Shown: positions 8,896-17,735, counted from the stretch's first letter. The stretch is 64,000 bases of DNA from DATKPC01 sp035524275 (GCA_035524275.1 DATKPC010000122.1:7447-71446); one strand, 5' to 3'. The notes: a model not told the origin generated them from the letters alone. Made by a program: numbers and translations.

Positions 8896-8932
8896 ATCCG
8901 TCGCCGCGCGGGCGGGACTTGACGCGGGTCAA
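8891..8932 (-). promoter_or_regulatory. FNR/DNR/FixK-type box and -10 of the nirK promoter
   Basis: TTGACCCGCGTCAA (8919-8932, minus strand) is a perfect match to the TTGAY-N4-RTCAA half-site pair of the CRP/FNR family. A -10-like TAAGAT lies at 8896-8891. If transcription starts at about 8884, the box is centred at -41.5, the standard class II activator position, and the -10 falls at -12 to -7. The geometry supports oxygen- and NO-responsive activation of nirK. Confidence 0.7.
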
Positions 8933-9011
8933 TCCGAGACGATGAACGGCAATCCAGCGCGTCGCTGCGACGGCGCCCCGACGCGGACCCGCCGCAACGC
9001 GGAGACCGCCG

Positions 9012-9602
9012 TCAGAACGGCTGGTCGGCTTCGAACGGCAGCGTCGTGTCGGGCCCGATATCGCTGTCGTCTGCTCCGTCGGAATGCCGGCACGCCGCTT
9101 CGCCCGGCCGCGCATCGACGACGTCGGGCGAACCGGCGAGGCGCTGCTGCAGGGCCTCCCAGAGTGCCTGCGCGGCGGCGAGAAGCGCCGTGGCACGGCT
9201 GGAGTCATCGAATGGCGAGCCCGGTATCGGCCATTGATGAGCCCGTGCGAGCAGCATCCAGCCGGCAAGCAGGCGATCGTGCTGCGGCAGCTTCGGATCC
9301 AGCGCGCCGAATGCGGTGTCGTAAGTGACCTGCAGCAGGTTGCGGTGGCCTTCCGGACCGCGTGTCGCGGCAGCCGCCTCGCCGGCGCCCGCCGAACCGG
9401 CGCCGCGCGTTTCCAGCTGCGACAGCATCACGACGGCGTGGCTGATCTCCTCCAGCTGCTCGCAGGCGCGCTGCGCGGCTTCGGCCGGCGGCAGCGGCGA
9501 GCGCTCCAGCGCGGGTTTCACGACCAGGTCCGACCGCGTCCTGAGCCGATGCATCACGGCGTCCAGGTGCGCGCGGACGACGTTGCGCTCCATACGTTCC
9601 AT
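9012..9602 (-). CDS. Hypothetical protein
   Basis: The 196-residue soluble protein matches no family I recognise. It has no signal peptide or membrane segment. The N-terminal half is predicted helical (HLDAVMHRLRTRSDLVV, AAQRACEQLEEISHAVVMLSQLE), the middle reads like a second helical bundle (DRLLAGWMLLARAHQWP), and the C-terminus is acidic and low complexity. It lies 41 bp downstream of the next gene on the same strand and is probably co-transcribed with it. The nirK promoter lies between its stop and nirK, so it is not part of the nirK operon. Confidence 0.6.
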   Translation of the reverse strand: MERMERNVVRAHLDAVMHRLRTRSDLVVKPALERSPLPPAEAAQRACEQLEEISHAVVMLSQLETRGAGSAGAGEAAAATRGPEGHRNLLQVTYDTAFGALDPKLPQHDRLLAGWMLLARAHQWPIPGSPFDDSSRATALLAAAQALWEALQQRLAGSPDVVDARPGEAACRHSDGADDSDIGPDTTLPFEADQPF

Positions 9603-9643
9603 CGCAGAGCCCCTGCTTTCCGGTGTTCGTGCGCGCGTCGCGA

Positions 9644-10396
9644 CTAGTCGGCGTCGCCGGCGACGTCGTCGTCGAGCTGCCGGCGGAAGGCCCGCAGCGT
9701 CGCGACGCTTCGCGCGCGCGGCGAGGCGCCGCGCGACAGCATCCGCTCCAGGCGCTCGTCGACGCGGCGCTTCAGCTCGTCGAGCGACGCGTCGCTCGAG
9801 ATGCCTTCGTCGAGCAGCAGCGCAGCGACGCCGCGTGCCCGCATCAGCGTCCAGCGCGGAAGCGCGGCCGGCGCGCTCGACGACGCCTCGCCGAACTCGC
9901 CGGCCTCCCAGCGCGGAAGGTCTTCGCGCGCGAGGACCGCCACCTCCGGGTCGACGCGCGCGACTTCCGCGAGCACCCTCGCGCCCAGCGTCAGCGAAAG
10001 CTGCAGCACGTCGCGCAATGCCTGCGGCTCGAAGATCCCCTCCTCGATCGGACTCGTCTCGGCGGCGCGCGCCAACTGCGCCAGCAGCCCGCGCTCATGC
10101 GGCGTCAGCCCGGCGCCGAATTCGCGCGGCGCCGCCTGCAGCAGGACGGTCTCGAAGCCGTCCGTGATCTCCAGGTCCGTTCCAGGCAGCAGATGGACGC
10201 CACGCAGGGCCTCGAAGCCGTGCAGCAGGAAACGAACGAAGACGGCCTGAGCGGCCTGCTTCGATGCGCACGTCCAGGAGGCGCTGCGATCCGGGAATGG
10301 GTTGGACAGCTCGGGCGCCGTGAAGAGCCGCGCGCGCTCGTCCATCGCGATGACCGCGCGGGCCAGCGCGGCACGGCTGCGAACGTCGGGTTTCAT
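9644..10396 (-). CDS. Hypothetical cytoplasmic protein
   Basis: The 250-residue protein starts MKPDVRSRAALARAV. The ATG at 10396 has an AGGAGG-like ribosome-binding site 11 bases upstream; the frame stays open further 5' but that extension looks non-coding. It is helical with no catalytic motif I recognise. A central stretch (FEALRGVHLLPGTDLEITDGFETVLLQAA) and a basic, Arg-rich C-terminal third that ends in an acidic tail are its main features. It heads a likely two-gene operon with the 196-residue protein downstream. Confidence 0.6.
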   Translation of the reverse strand: MKPDVRSRAALARAVIAMDERARLFTAPELSNPFPDRSASWTCASKQAAQAVFVRFLLHGFEALRGVHLLPGTDLEITDGFETVLLQAAPREFGAGLTPHERGLLAQLARAAETSPIEEGIFEPQALRDVLQLSLTLGARVLAEVARVDPEVAVLAREDLPRWEAGEFGEASSSAPAALPRWTLMRARGVAALLLDEGISSDASLDELKRRVDERLERMLSRGASPRARSVATLRAFRRQLDDDVAGDAD

Positions 10397-10731
10397 GATG
10401 GAAGCTTCCCTCCTGCTCGTCGATCGCCGTGGCCGGTCGAGACGGCCGGCCTTGGGCGACGCCGATGAAATCGTCAGGCCACTTTTTATCGAACGCCTGC
10501 CGCGCCGGGTCGCTCGATAAAGCCGGTGTTTCGCTCGCGAGGAAAAGCGAGGGGCGCGAGCCGTCGGCATGGCCGGGAAATCACGGCGAATTCGCGGCCC
10601 TCCGCCCCGCGCTGCGCGGGTTATCCCGAACCTGCCGCTCAAGGTTGAAGCGACGGTGCCGATCCCATCGGCAGGGGGCGTGCGGCCGGGTGCTGCGTGC
10701 CGGCTTGTCGACCCACGATGGCGGACTGCGG
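10397..10731. other. 335-bp divergent intergenic region with an inverted repeat
   Basis: No convincing gene is seen here between two divergent hypothetical genes. It must hold both promoters. The only structured element found is a perfect 8-bp inverted repeat TTTATCGA (10485-10492) / TCGATAAA (10514-10521) with 21 bp between the arms, whose A/T-rich arms stand out in GC-rich DNA and could be an operator. Confidence 0.4.
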
Positions 10732-11229
10732 ATGCGGATGGCTTGGCACTACACGACCGGCGAGCGCTATGGGCAGATCCTGCACAGCGAGGCGATTCGT
10801 CCGGCGAAGGTCGGCCACTCGGCCGAGGAGCGCGCGATCGCGTGGTTCTCGGTGCGGCAGGACTTCGAGCCTTCGCTGCTGAAGCCGCTCGTGCTGGACT
10901 CCGGCGCCGTGCTGCACTTCACCGCCCTTCAACTGCGTGCGGTGAAGGGCGGAGTGTTCCGATTCGGCATCGCGGCGGAACACTTGATCCCGTGGCGCGG
11001 CGAGGCGCTGCGGCGGGTCGCGGGGCTGCACTACCTGGTTTCGCGCGCCCTCGAGCGGGACGGTGCTCGCCGCGGCGGCCGTCCGTGGGAATGGTACGGG
11101 TCGCTGGCTGCCGTGCCGGTCGCCTCGTGCGTGGTGGAATCGATGGACGAGGACGGCGCGTGGCGGTCCTGCGCGACGGACGCGAATCGACCCTTCGCGG
11201 TGTCGAGCCCCGAGGCGGTGTCGCGTTAG
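10732..11229 (+). CDS. Conserved-looking hypothetical protein with N-terminal WHYTT motif
   Basis: The 165-residue protein starts MRMAWHYTTGERYGQILHSE. The opening pattern 'WHYT..ER...I..S..I.P' followed by 'AIAWFSVRQDFEPS' resembles the start of ADP-ribosyltransferase-like folds (an H-Y-T motif, then a serine strand), but I cannot identify the conserved catalytic glutamate with confidence. I therefore leave the function open. The start was chosen at the first ATG in frame that begins the recognisable domain; the upstream open frame is probably not coding. The gene converges with the coiled-coil protein gene and overlaps it by 4 bp. Confidence 0.6.
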   Translation: MRMAWHYTTGERYGQILHSEAIRPAKVGHSAEERAIAWFSVRQDFEPSLLKPLVLDSGAVLHFTALQLRAVKGGVFRFGIAAEHLIPWRGEALRRVAGLHYLVSRALERDGARRGGRPWEWYGSLAAVPVASCVVESMDEDGAWRSCATDANRPFAVSSPEAVSR

Positions 11230-12245
11230 CGCAGGTACCGCTCGGCCTCGCGGATCCCCTGGTCCTCCGGCAGCAAGTCGGCGCGCGGGAAGCGCATCGC
11301 GGCCAACGCCCGGATCCGCGGTGGATCTCCCGCGATCTCGGCCACCGGGAAGACGATTTCCGATTTCAGCGCCGGACCGTCCCCGTCGTCGACGACGTTC
11401 AGCGCATTCAGGCGCAACGACCTCGTCGTCACCGCCACCGTGCGCTGCGGCAGCCGCAGCACGTCGACGAGGCACGCGAGTTCGTGTTCCAGCGCGCTTG
11501 CGGTAAGCACGCCGAGCTCGCGCTCGTTCTCGTCCAGGCGCGCTTCCATGCGTGCGGCCTCGCCGGCGTCCGCCGGTGCCGCGAGGCCCAGGCTCGTCGC
11601 CCGCGCCTGCATCAGTCGCAGGCGCGCCTTCAACACGACGACCTCGTCCTCGAGCGCGCGCTGCTCGGCCTTGGCCTCGCCAATCCGGCGCAACGCCTGC
11701 AGTCCGAACTCCTCGAAGGTCCGTCGCCCCAGCTCTCGCCGCAGGTCGGCCTCGGTCGCGCCAACGGCATCCACCGCGTGCTCGGAGAAGCTGACGATGG
11801 TCTGCGGGACGTCGGATCGCACCGCATCGCCGCGCATTTCGACGCCGAGTACCTTGCGCTCCTCGAAAGCCATCGCGAGCACGCCGAAAGCCTCGCCCTG
11901 CCAGGGCTCCTGCTCGAAGAACGCACGCACCTCGCGCGAGCGGCTGAACGTCCGCGCGACGTCCTCGTGCGTCGCGAAGAACGCATGGACGTAGGGATCG
12001 TTGACCCAGTTGGCGGCCGTCGCGTCCCGTGGCGGCGGAAGCAGGTCGAGCATCGAACGAAGATAGACGATCGCCGTCTCGACGGCCGGCGCGAGGCGCT
12101 CGCGATAGTCGCGGACGAGCGCGACCCTGGGGCTGGCGATCTTGACGACGAGGTCGGTGGCCGCATGGACCAGCGCCGGCGAGACGTGCGGCGAGTCGAG
12201 CTGGTCACCCGCGTCCTTATGACGCCAGAAATCGAGGATTCCCAT
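11226..12245 (-). CDS. Hypothetical protein with central coiled coil
   Basis: The 339-residue soluble protein begins MGILDFWRHKDAGDQLD. An N-terminal helical region (1-120) is followed by a likely coiled coil around 175-245 (RRIGEAKAEQRALEDEVVVLKARLRLMQARA, then EAARMEARLDENERELGVL), and a C-terminal beta-rich part (VAVTTRSLRLNALNVV...). No enzymatic motif was recognised. The open frame extends far upstream but overlaps the ligase gene on the same strand in another frame, so the ATG at 12245 is preferred. The gap to the ligase stop is about 90 bp, so co-transcription with the ligase is possible. Confidence 0.6.
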   Translation of the reverse strand: MGILDFWRHKDAGDQLDSPHVSPALVHAATDLVVKIASPRVALVRDYRERLAPAVETAIVYLRSMLDLLPPPRDATAANWVNDPYVHAFFATHEDVARTFSRSREVRAFFEQEPWQGEAFGVLAMAFEERKVLGVEMRGDAVRSDVPQTIVSFSEHAVDAVGATEADLRRELGRRTFEEFGLQALRRIGEAKAEQRALEDEVVVLKARLRLMQARATSLGLAAPADAGEAARMEARLDENERELGVLTASALEHELACLVDVLRLPQRTVAVTTRSLRLNALNVVDDGDGPALKSEIVFPVAEIAGDPPRIRALAAMRFPRADLLPEDQGIREAERYLR

Positions 12246-12334
12246 GACAATACCCGGCGCCGACGAGCCGTCGAGGCATCGAATGTACGTCGAATCGCGC
12301 GGCGTCGCCGGCGCTCGAGTCGCCCGTGCCGCGA

Positions 12335-14209
12335 TCAGGCCAGCGCCGGCCCGCGAGGCAGCGTGATGACTTGACGGTCCGGGACGTCGGCATGGAGCCA
12401 TTCGACCAGGTCGGCACGTCGCGTCCGGACGATCCGCTGGTTGATGTAGCCCTTGTCGGTAATCTCGCCCGCCTCGACGGACGGCGGCTCTTCCATCAGC
12501 ACGACGCGCGCCGGGTACGTCGAGGATCCGCCGCCCTGCGCCATCGCCGACATGCCCTCGCGGACGCGCCGCACGACGGCCGGGTTCGTCAGGACCGCCT
12601 CGACCGGCGCGTCGGGCGGCAGCCCGGGACAGAGGCGGCGGCACTCGGCGACGTTCGGGAACACCAGGAATCCGATCTCGTCGCGGTCGTGGCCGGTCAC
12701 GACGATGTCCTGTGCGACCGGGGACAGCGCGTCGATGCCGCGCACGCGCACGGATCCGACATGAACCCAGGTTCCGGTGAGCAGCTTGAAGTCCTCGGCG
12801 ACCCGACCGTCGAAGAGCAGACCGAGTTCCGGTCGCCGCGGGTCGACGTATTCCACGGCATCGCCGATGAGATAGAAGCCCTCCTCGTCGAACGCCGCCT
12901 TCGACAGGTCCGGCTGCTTCCAGTAGCCGGGGAAGACGTTCGGCCCCTTGACACGGACCTCCAACTTGTCGGCGACCGGCAGCAGCTTCAGTTCGACGCC
13001 CGGGACCGGGACGCCGATGACGCCGGAGCGCACCGCCTGCATGTGGCAATCGGTGGCGAGCGGCGAGGTCTCGGTCGCCCCCCACGACGACACCATCGTC
13101 ACGGGTTCGCCGACCGCCAGGCGCGCGAGCCGCTCCAGGTCGTCCCAGAGGTGCTGCGGCAGCGCGGCGCCGGCGTAGAAGATCATCTGCAGGCGCCGGA
13201 AGAAGCTCGCACGCAACTCCTCGTCGTCGCGCAGCAGCGGCACCAGCATGTCGTAGGCGCGCGGCACGCTGAAGTAGAGCGTCGGCGAGATCTCCTTGAG
13301 ATTGCGCACGGTGCGCGCGAGCAGCGCCGCGACCGGCTTGCCGTCGTCGATATGCAGCGCGCCGCCCCAGCGCAGCACCAGGTTGAAGTTGTGATTGCCG
13401 CCGAACGTGTGGCTCCACGGGAGCCAGTCGACGACGACCGGCGGCGAATCCTGCAGGAACGGCCAGATCGCGCCCTTTGCGGCCTGGTTCGAGCACATCA
13501 TCCGGTGGGTGTTGATGACCGCCTTCGGCGCGCCGATCGAGCCGGATGTGAACAGGAACTTCGCGATCGTCTCCGGGCCGACCGCATCGAACGCCTCCCG
13601 CACCGACGCGACGTCGGCAGGTGTCGACTCGATCGCCGCGTACCGAATCGCGTCAACGCCCTCGGCGCTGCGGCTCCCGGCCACGACGACGCCGTCGTGC
13701 AGCGGCGCGATCGCGGCCAGCGCGGGCCCGTACCGCTCCGCGTCATCCGCGTAGACGACGCCGGGACGCAGCAGTTCGATGTTCGCCTTCAGCTTCGCGT
13801 GGTCCCTGGATTGCAGCGACGTGCCCGGCGAAATGGCGCAGGACGGCACGCCGATGTGCATCGCGGCCAGCATCAGCAGCGCGTGCTCGATCCCGTTGTC
13901 AGACAGGATCACGAGCGGCCTTTCGGGCGACAGTCCGCGCGCCAGCAGCCACGTCGCGAGGCGGTAGACGCGCTCGTGCGCGGCCCCGTACGAGATGCGG
14001 ACCCACTCGCCGCGGGCGTCCCGTTCGGCGAGGAAGAGGCGCGCCGGATCGCGCGCCGCCCAGTCCTCGAGCCATTCGCCGGCACAGCGCGCGTACGGTT
14101 GCGGCAGCGGGATTGCGGACCGCAGGCGGACCGAGCCGTCCGGCCTTTCCTCGCGGAGCACCTCCGGGTCGCGGAACAGTCGGGCCGGGGAGCGGGCGGT
14201 CGTGGTCAT
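12335..14209 (-). CDS. Feruloyl-CoA synthetase-like AMP-forming acid-CoA ligase
   Basis: The 624-residue ANL-superfamily enzyme would activate a carboxylic acid to an acyl-CoA with ATP. The P-loop-like A3 motif FTSGSIGAPKAVINTHRMM is visible; canonical enzymes have T in place of I and KG in place of KA, so the motif is slightly degenerate. SSWGATETSPLA (A5) and GKKA-type lid elements such as DGRVAEDFKLLTGTWV follow. The long N-terminus with ISPGTSLQSRDHAKLK is typical of the feruloyl-CoA synthetase subfamily used for hydroxycinnamate breakdown. It lies divergent from SDR, thioesterase and TRAP permease genes, which suits an aromatic or phenylpropanoid acid pathway. Substrate is inferred from subfamily resemblance only. 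No enoyl-CoA hydratase/aldolase is nearby. Confidence 0.8.
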   Translation of the reverse strand: MTTTARSPARLFRDPEVLREERPDGSVRLRSAIPLPQPYARCAGEWLEDWAARDPARLFLAERDARGEWVRISYGAAHERVYRLATWLLARGLSPERPLVILSDNGIEHALLMLAAMHIGVPSCAISPGTSLQSRDHAKLKANIELLRPGVVYADDAERYGPALAAIAPLHDGVVVAGSRSAEGVDAIRYAAIESTPADVASVREAFDAVGPETIAKFLFTSGSIGAPKAVINTHRMMCSNQAAKGAIWPFLQDSPPVVVDWLPWSHTFGGNHNFNLVLRWGGALHIDDGKPVAALLARTVRNLKEISPTLYFSVPRAYDMLVPLLRDDEELRASFFRRLQMIFYAGAALPQHLWDDLERLARLAVGEPVTMVSSWGATETSPLATDCHMQAVRSGVIGVPVPGVELKLLPVADKLEVRVKGPNVFPGYWKQPDLSKAAFDEEGFYLIGDAVEYVDPRRPELGLLFDGRVAEDFKLLTGTWVHVGSVRVRGIDALSPVAQDIVVTGHDRDEIGFLVFPNVAECRRLCPGLPPDAPVEAVLTNPAVVRRVREGMSAMAQGGGSSTYPARVVLMEEPPSVEAGEITDKGYINQRIVRTRRADLVEWLHADVPDRQVITLPRGPALA

Positions 14210-14452
14210 CGAACGTCGAGCCGGGACGGGATTGAGGCAACATTATGCATCAACGCCCCGCGTGCCGGCGACACACACCGGAAAACAAGCATTTTATTTC
14301 GTTAACCTTATGCTGGCCTCCGTTCGCCTTGGGTCCGGACTGCGGCAGCGGGCTGCGGCGGCGACGGACGGCGAAATCGCGAGCGATCCGGATAATCGCG
14401 GCGATCGGCGCGGTGTGGCGCGCGCACCCAGGATGAATCAACGGGAGGATCG
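14210..14452. promoter_or_regulatory. Divergent promoter region between ligase and SDR genes
   Basis: This 243-bp gap contains an A/T-rich island (14281-14312) that is rare in this GC-rich window. It carries a TAAAAT-like -10 on the minus strand and an inverted pair AGCAT (14288-14292) / ATGCT (14310-14314) spaced 17 bp apart, a possible operator. The SDR start is preceded by a strong GGGAGGA ribosome-binding site. Regulator unknown. Confidence 0.4.
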
Positions 14453-15277
14453 ATGGGGAAGCTGGCAGGAAAGGTTGCGCTCGTGAGCGGCTCCGGACGC
14501 GGCATCGGGCGGGCCACCGCGATGCTGCTGGCGCGCGAAGGGGCACGCGTCGTCGTCAACGACCTCGACGATGCCGTCGCGCGGCAGGCCGTCGCCGACA
14601 TCGCCGCCGCCGGAGGCACGGCGGTCGATTGCGTCGGCAGCGTGACGGACGACGGCTTCGCCGATCGCTTCATCGCCACCGCGATCGACGCGTTCGGCGG
14701 CGTCGACGTCATCGTCAACAACGCCGGCTACACCTGGGACGGCGTCATCCACAAGATGACGGACGAGCAGTTCGACGCGATGATCGACGTGCACCTGAAG
14801 GCGCCATTCCGGATCCTGCGCGCCGCTTCGGCGTTCCTGCGCGAAGCCTCGAAGCGCGAAGCGGCCGAAGGTCGCGAGGTGTTCCGGAAGGTCGTCAACA
14901 TCTCGTCGACGACCGGCGTCTACGGCAACGCGGGCCAGGTGAACTACGCGGCCGGGAAGGCGGGGATCGTGGGCATCACGAAGTCGCTGGCGCGCGAGTG
15001 GGGCCGCTACAAGGTCAACGTCAACAGCGTCGCGTTCGGCTACGTGATGACGCGCATGACGCAGGCCGTCGAGAAGGGCGCGGCCGCGAGCGTCTCCATC
15101 GGCGACCGCGAAGTTCCCGCCGGCATCCCGGCAGCCCAGGTCCGGATGCTCGAAGCCGGCATTCCGCTCGGGCGCGGTGCCACGCCGGATGAAGCGGCCG
15201 GCGCCATCGCGCTGCTGTGCTACCCGGAATCGAACTACGTCACGGGCCACGTCCTGATGGCGACCGGCGGCCTCTGA
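14453..15277 (+). CDS. SDR-family oxidoreductase (FabG-like 3-oxoacyl reductase)
   Basis: The 274-residue NAD(P)-dependent short-chain dehydrogenase has all landmarks of the classical family: nucleotide-binding SGSGRGIG (12-19), NNAG, the ISS catalytic serine segment, and the YxxxK pair at Y165 and K169 (NYAAGKAGI). A 10-15 residue insert (SKREAAEGREVFRK) precedes the catalytic strand. Such enzymes reduce 3-oxoacyl or oxidise 3-hydroxyacyl thioesters. First of a plus-strand trio with a thioesterase and a TRAP permease, divergent from the CoA ligase, it probably acts on the CoA intermediate of the same acid pathway. A good Shine-Dalgarno supports the ATG. Confidence 0.88.
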   Translation: MGKLAGKVALVSGSGRGIGRATAMLLAREGARVVVNDLDDAVARQAVADIAAAGGTAVDCVGSVTDDGFADRFIATAIDAFGGVDVIVNNAGYTWDGVIHKMTDEQFDAMIDVHLKAPFRILRAASAFLREASKREAAEGREVFRKVVNISSTTGVYGNAGQVNYAAGKAGIVGITKSLAREWGRYKVNVNSVAFGYVMTRMTQAVEKGAAASVSIGDREVPAGIPAAQVRMLEAGIPLGRGATPDEAAGAIALLCYPESNYVTGHVLMATGGL

Positions 15278-15320
15278 GGCGGCCGCCCGCGGTCGCGCAA
15301 CGCCAACCGAAGGATCACCG

Positions 15321-15878
15321 ATGAAGCGCCAAGGCCATGCCGTTCCGGATGACGTCGCCGCGACGATCGCGCGCTGGGAGGACGACGAGGCGCGCGTGCG
15401 GCAGCGGCTGGCCCCGCCGGGCCTCGTCGGGCACGACGAGCTGGTGGCGCGGACCGGGCTGCAGATGTTCGAGTCGATCGGCAACGGCGAACTGCCCTCG
15501 GTGCCGATCGGCGCGTCGCTCGACTTCATTCCGATCGAGTTCGGGCCGGGCCGGATGGTGTTCCAGGGCCGACCCAGCGAGCGTTTCGCCAATCCGATGG
15601 GCACGATCCACGGCGGCTGGATCGCGACGCTGCTCGACTCCGCGGTCGCCTGCGCGGTGCACACGACGCTCGCCGCGGGCAAGGCGTACACGACGGCCGA
15701 GCTGAAGGTGAGCTATGTCCGCGCGCTGTCGCCCAAGGTCCCGCTGGTGCGCGCGGAAGGCACCGTGATCAGTTCCGGCCGCCAGCTCGGGTTCGCCGAG
15801 GGCCGCCTCTACGGCCCGGACGGCACGCTTTACGCGCACGCGACGACGACCTGCGTCGTGCTGGCGCCGCGCGGATAG
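15321..15878 (+). CDS. PaaI-type hotdog-fold acyl-CoA thioesterase
   Basis: The 185-residue protein has the hotdog signature NPMGTIHGGWIATLLDSAVACAV followed by TTAELKVSYVRAL and a closing strand ending TTCVVL. In the PaaI family the HGG turn and the Asp/Glu on the long helix position the thioester carbonyl and water; here D in LLDSA is the likely catalytic residue. It hydrolyses acyl- or aryl-CoA, typically to rescue CoA from dead-end intermediates of aromatic catabolism. It lies 43 bp after the SDR gene and 3 bp before the TRAP permease start. Confidence 0.85.
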   Translation: MKRQGHAVPDDVAATIARWEDDEARVRQRLAPPGLVGHDELVARTGLQMFESIGNGELPSVPIGASLDFIPIEFGPGRMVFQGRPSERFANPMGTIHGGWIATLLDSAVACAVHTTLAAGKAYTTAELKVSYVRALSPKVPLVRAEGTVISSGRQLGFAEGRLYGPDGTLYAHATTTCVVLAPRG

Positions 15879-15881
15879 GCC

Positions 15882-17735
15882 GTGGTCGCCGTGGCCGGCG
15901 CGCAGCGCTGGGCAAGCGCCATCGATCGTGCGCTGGGCGGGACGATCGAGGTCGTCGCCGCGCTGCTGATCGCCGCCGAGATGGCGATCCTGTTCGCCGG
16001 CGTCGTCTTCCGCTATGTCCTGAAGTCGCCGCTCGTCTGGAGCGACGAGGCCGCGTCGATCCTGTTCCTGTGGCTCGCCAGCCTCGGCGCCGCCGTCGCC
16101 TTCCGGCGCGGCGACCACATGCGGATGACGGCGCTGCTCGCCGGTGCGACGCCCTCGCGTCGCGCGTTCCTCGACGCCGTGGCCATCGCCGCGGCGCTCG
16201 CCTTCCTGCTGCTCGCCCTTGGGCCGGCGTTCGACTACGCGCGGGACGAGGCCAGCGTCACGACGCCGGCGCTCGAGATCTCTTCGGCGTGGCGCGCCGC
16301 CGCGCTGCCGGTGGGGCTCGCGCTGATGGCCCTGATGTCCCTGCTGCGGCTCTTCAAGCAGGCGGGCTGGCGCGCGGCGCTCGGCGCCGCGGCGATCGTC
16401 GCGGCCGCGTGCGTCGCGTTGACGCTGCTCGGACCGGCGTTCCGTCACCTCGGGAACCTCAACCTGCTCGTCTTCTTCGTCGGCGTCACGGCGGCGACGG
16501 TACTGCTCGGCGTGCCCATCGCCGTCGCGTTCGGGCTCGCGACGTTCGGATTCCTCGCATTGACGACGCGGCTTCCGGTCAGCGTCATCGTCGGACGCAT
16601 GGACGAAGGCATGTCGCACCTGATCCTGCTGTCGGTGCCGCTGTTCGTTTTCCTCGGACTGCTGATCGAGATGACGGGCATGGCGCGCGCGATGGTGGCC
16701 TTCCTCGCCAGCCTTCTGGGTCACGTCCGCGGCGGCCTCTCGTACGTGCTGGTCGGCGCGATGTTCCTCGTCTCCGGGATCTCCGGCTCCAAGGTCGCGG
16801 ACATGGCCGCGGTCGCGCCGGTTCTCTTTCCGGAGATGCGCGAGCGCGGCGCCCGGCCCGGCGACCTCGTCGCGCTGCTCGCCGCGAGCGGCGCGCAGAC
16901 CGAGACGATCCCGCCGAGCCTCGTGCTGATCACGATCGGCTCGGTGACCGGCGTCTCGATCGCCGCGCTGTTCGCCGGCGGCCTGCTGCCGGGTATCGTG
17001 ATGGCGATCGCGCTGTGCACGCTGATCCGCTTGCGCAACCGCGGCGAGGACCTTTCGCGTGCACGGCGGGCAACGGCGCCGGAGGTGTTCCGCGCGCTCC
17101 TCGCGGCGCTGCCGGCCATCGCGCTGCCGTTCCTGATCCGCGCGGCGGTCGTCGAGGGCGTGGCGACCGCCACCGAAGTCTCGACGCTCGGCATCGCCTA
17201 TTCGGCGCTCGCGGGCGTGCTCGTCTATCGCCGGATGCCATGGCGCCGGCTGCGCCCGGCGCTGGTCGATACGGCGGCGCTGTCCGGCGCGATCCTCTTC
17301 ATCATCGGCACCGCGACCGCGATGGCCTGGTCGCTCACGCAGTCCGGCTTTTCCGGGCGGCTCGCCGCCGCGATGGCCGCGCTGCCGGGCGGCGCGGCGA
17401 TGTTCCTCGTCGTGTCGGTCGCGGCCTTCGTCGTCCTCGGCAGCGTACTGGAAGGCATACCGGCGATCGTCCTGTTCGGCCCGCTGCTCTTTCCGATCGC
17501 GCGCCAGGTCGGCGTCCACGAGGTTCACTATGCGATGGTCGTCGTGTTGTCGATGGGCATCGGCCTGTTCGCGCCGCCGTTCGGCGTCGGCTACTACGCA
17601 GCGTGCGCGATTGGCCGCGTCGACCCGAAGGACGGGATGCGCCCGATCGTCGGCTACGTCATGGCGCTGTTCGTCGGCCTCGCGATCGTCGCCGCGGTGC
17701 CATGGATTTCGACCGGTTTCATCGCGAATCGATGA
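15882..17735 (+). CDS. TRAP transporter fused permease (DctQ-DctM type)
   Basis: The 617-residue inner-membrane protein begins at a GTG three bases after the thioesterase stop. Residues 1-170 are a DctQ-like four-helix small subunit (LIAAEMAILFAGVVFRYVLKSPLVWSDEAASILFLW). The rest is the DctM large subunit with many hydrophobic helices, LGVPIAVAFGL and GVGYYAACAIG. TRAP transporters use sodium gradients and a periplasmic DctP-type binding protein to take up organic acids. No DctP gene is in the window. Given the adjacent CoA ligase, an aromatic or other monocarboxylate is a plausible substrate; that is inference. Confidence 0.9.
   Translation: MVAVAGAQRWASAIDRALGGTIEVVAALLIAAEMAILFAGVVFRYVLKSPLVWSDEAASILFLWLASLGAAVAFRRGDHMRMTALLAGATPSRRAFLDAVAIAAALAFLLLALGPAFDYARDEASVTTPALEISSAWRAAALPVGLALMALMSLLRLFKQAGWRAALGAAAIVAAACVALTLLGPAFRHLGNLNLLVFFVGVTAATVLLGVPIAVAFGLATFGFLALTTRLPVSVIVGRMDEGMSHLILLSVPLFVFLGLLIEMTGMARAMVAFLASLLGHVRGGLSYVLVGAMFLVSGISGSKVADMAAVAPVLFPEMRERGARPGDLVALLAASGAQTETIPPSLVLITIGSVTGVSIAALFAGGLLPGIVMAIALCTLIRLRNRGEDLSRARRATAPEVFRALLAALPAIALPFLIRAAVVEGVATATEVSTLGIAYSALAGVLVYRRMPWRRLRPALVDTAALSGAILFIIGTATAMAWSLTQSGFSGRLAAAMAALPGGAAMFLVVSVAAFVVLGSVLEGIPAIVLFGPLLFPIARQVGVHEVHYAMVVVLSMGIGLFAPPFGVGYYAACAIGRVDPKDGMRPIVGYVMALFVGLAIVAAVPWISTGFIANR

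Noticed and set aside
11226..13496. 756-residue version of the coiled-coil protein
   Set aside because: The extension overlaps the ligase gene on the same strand; the recognisable protein starts at the ATG at 12245.
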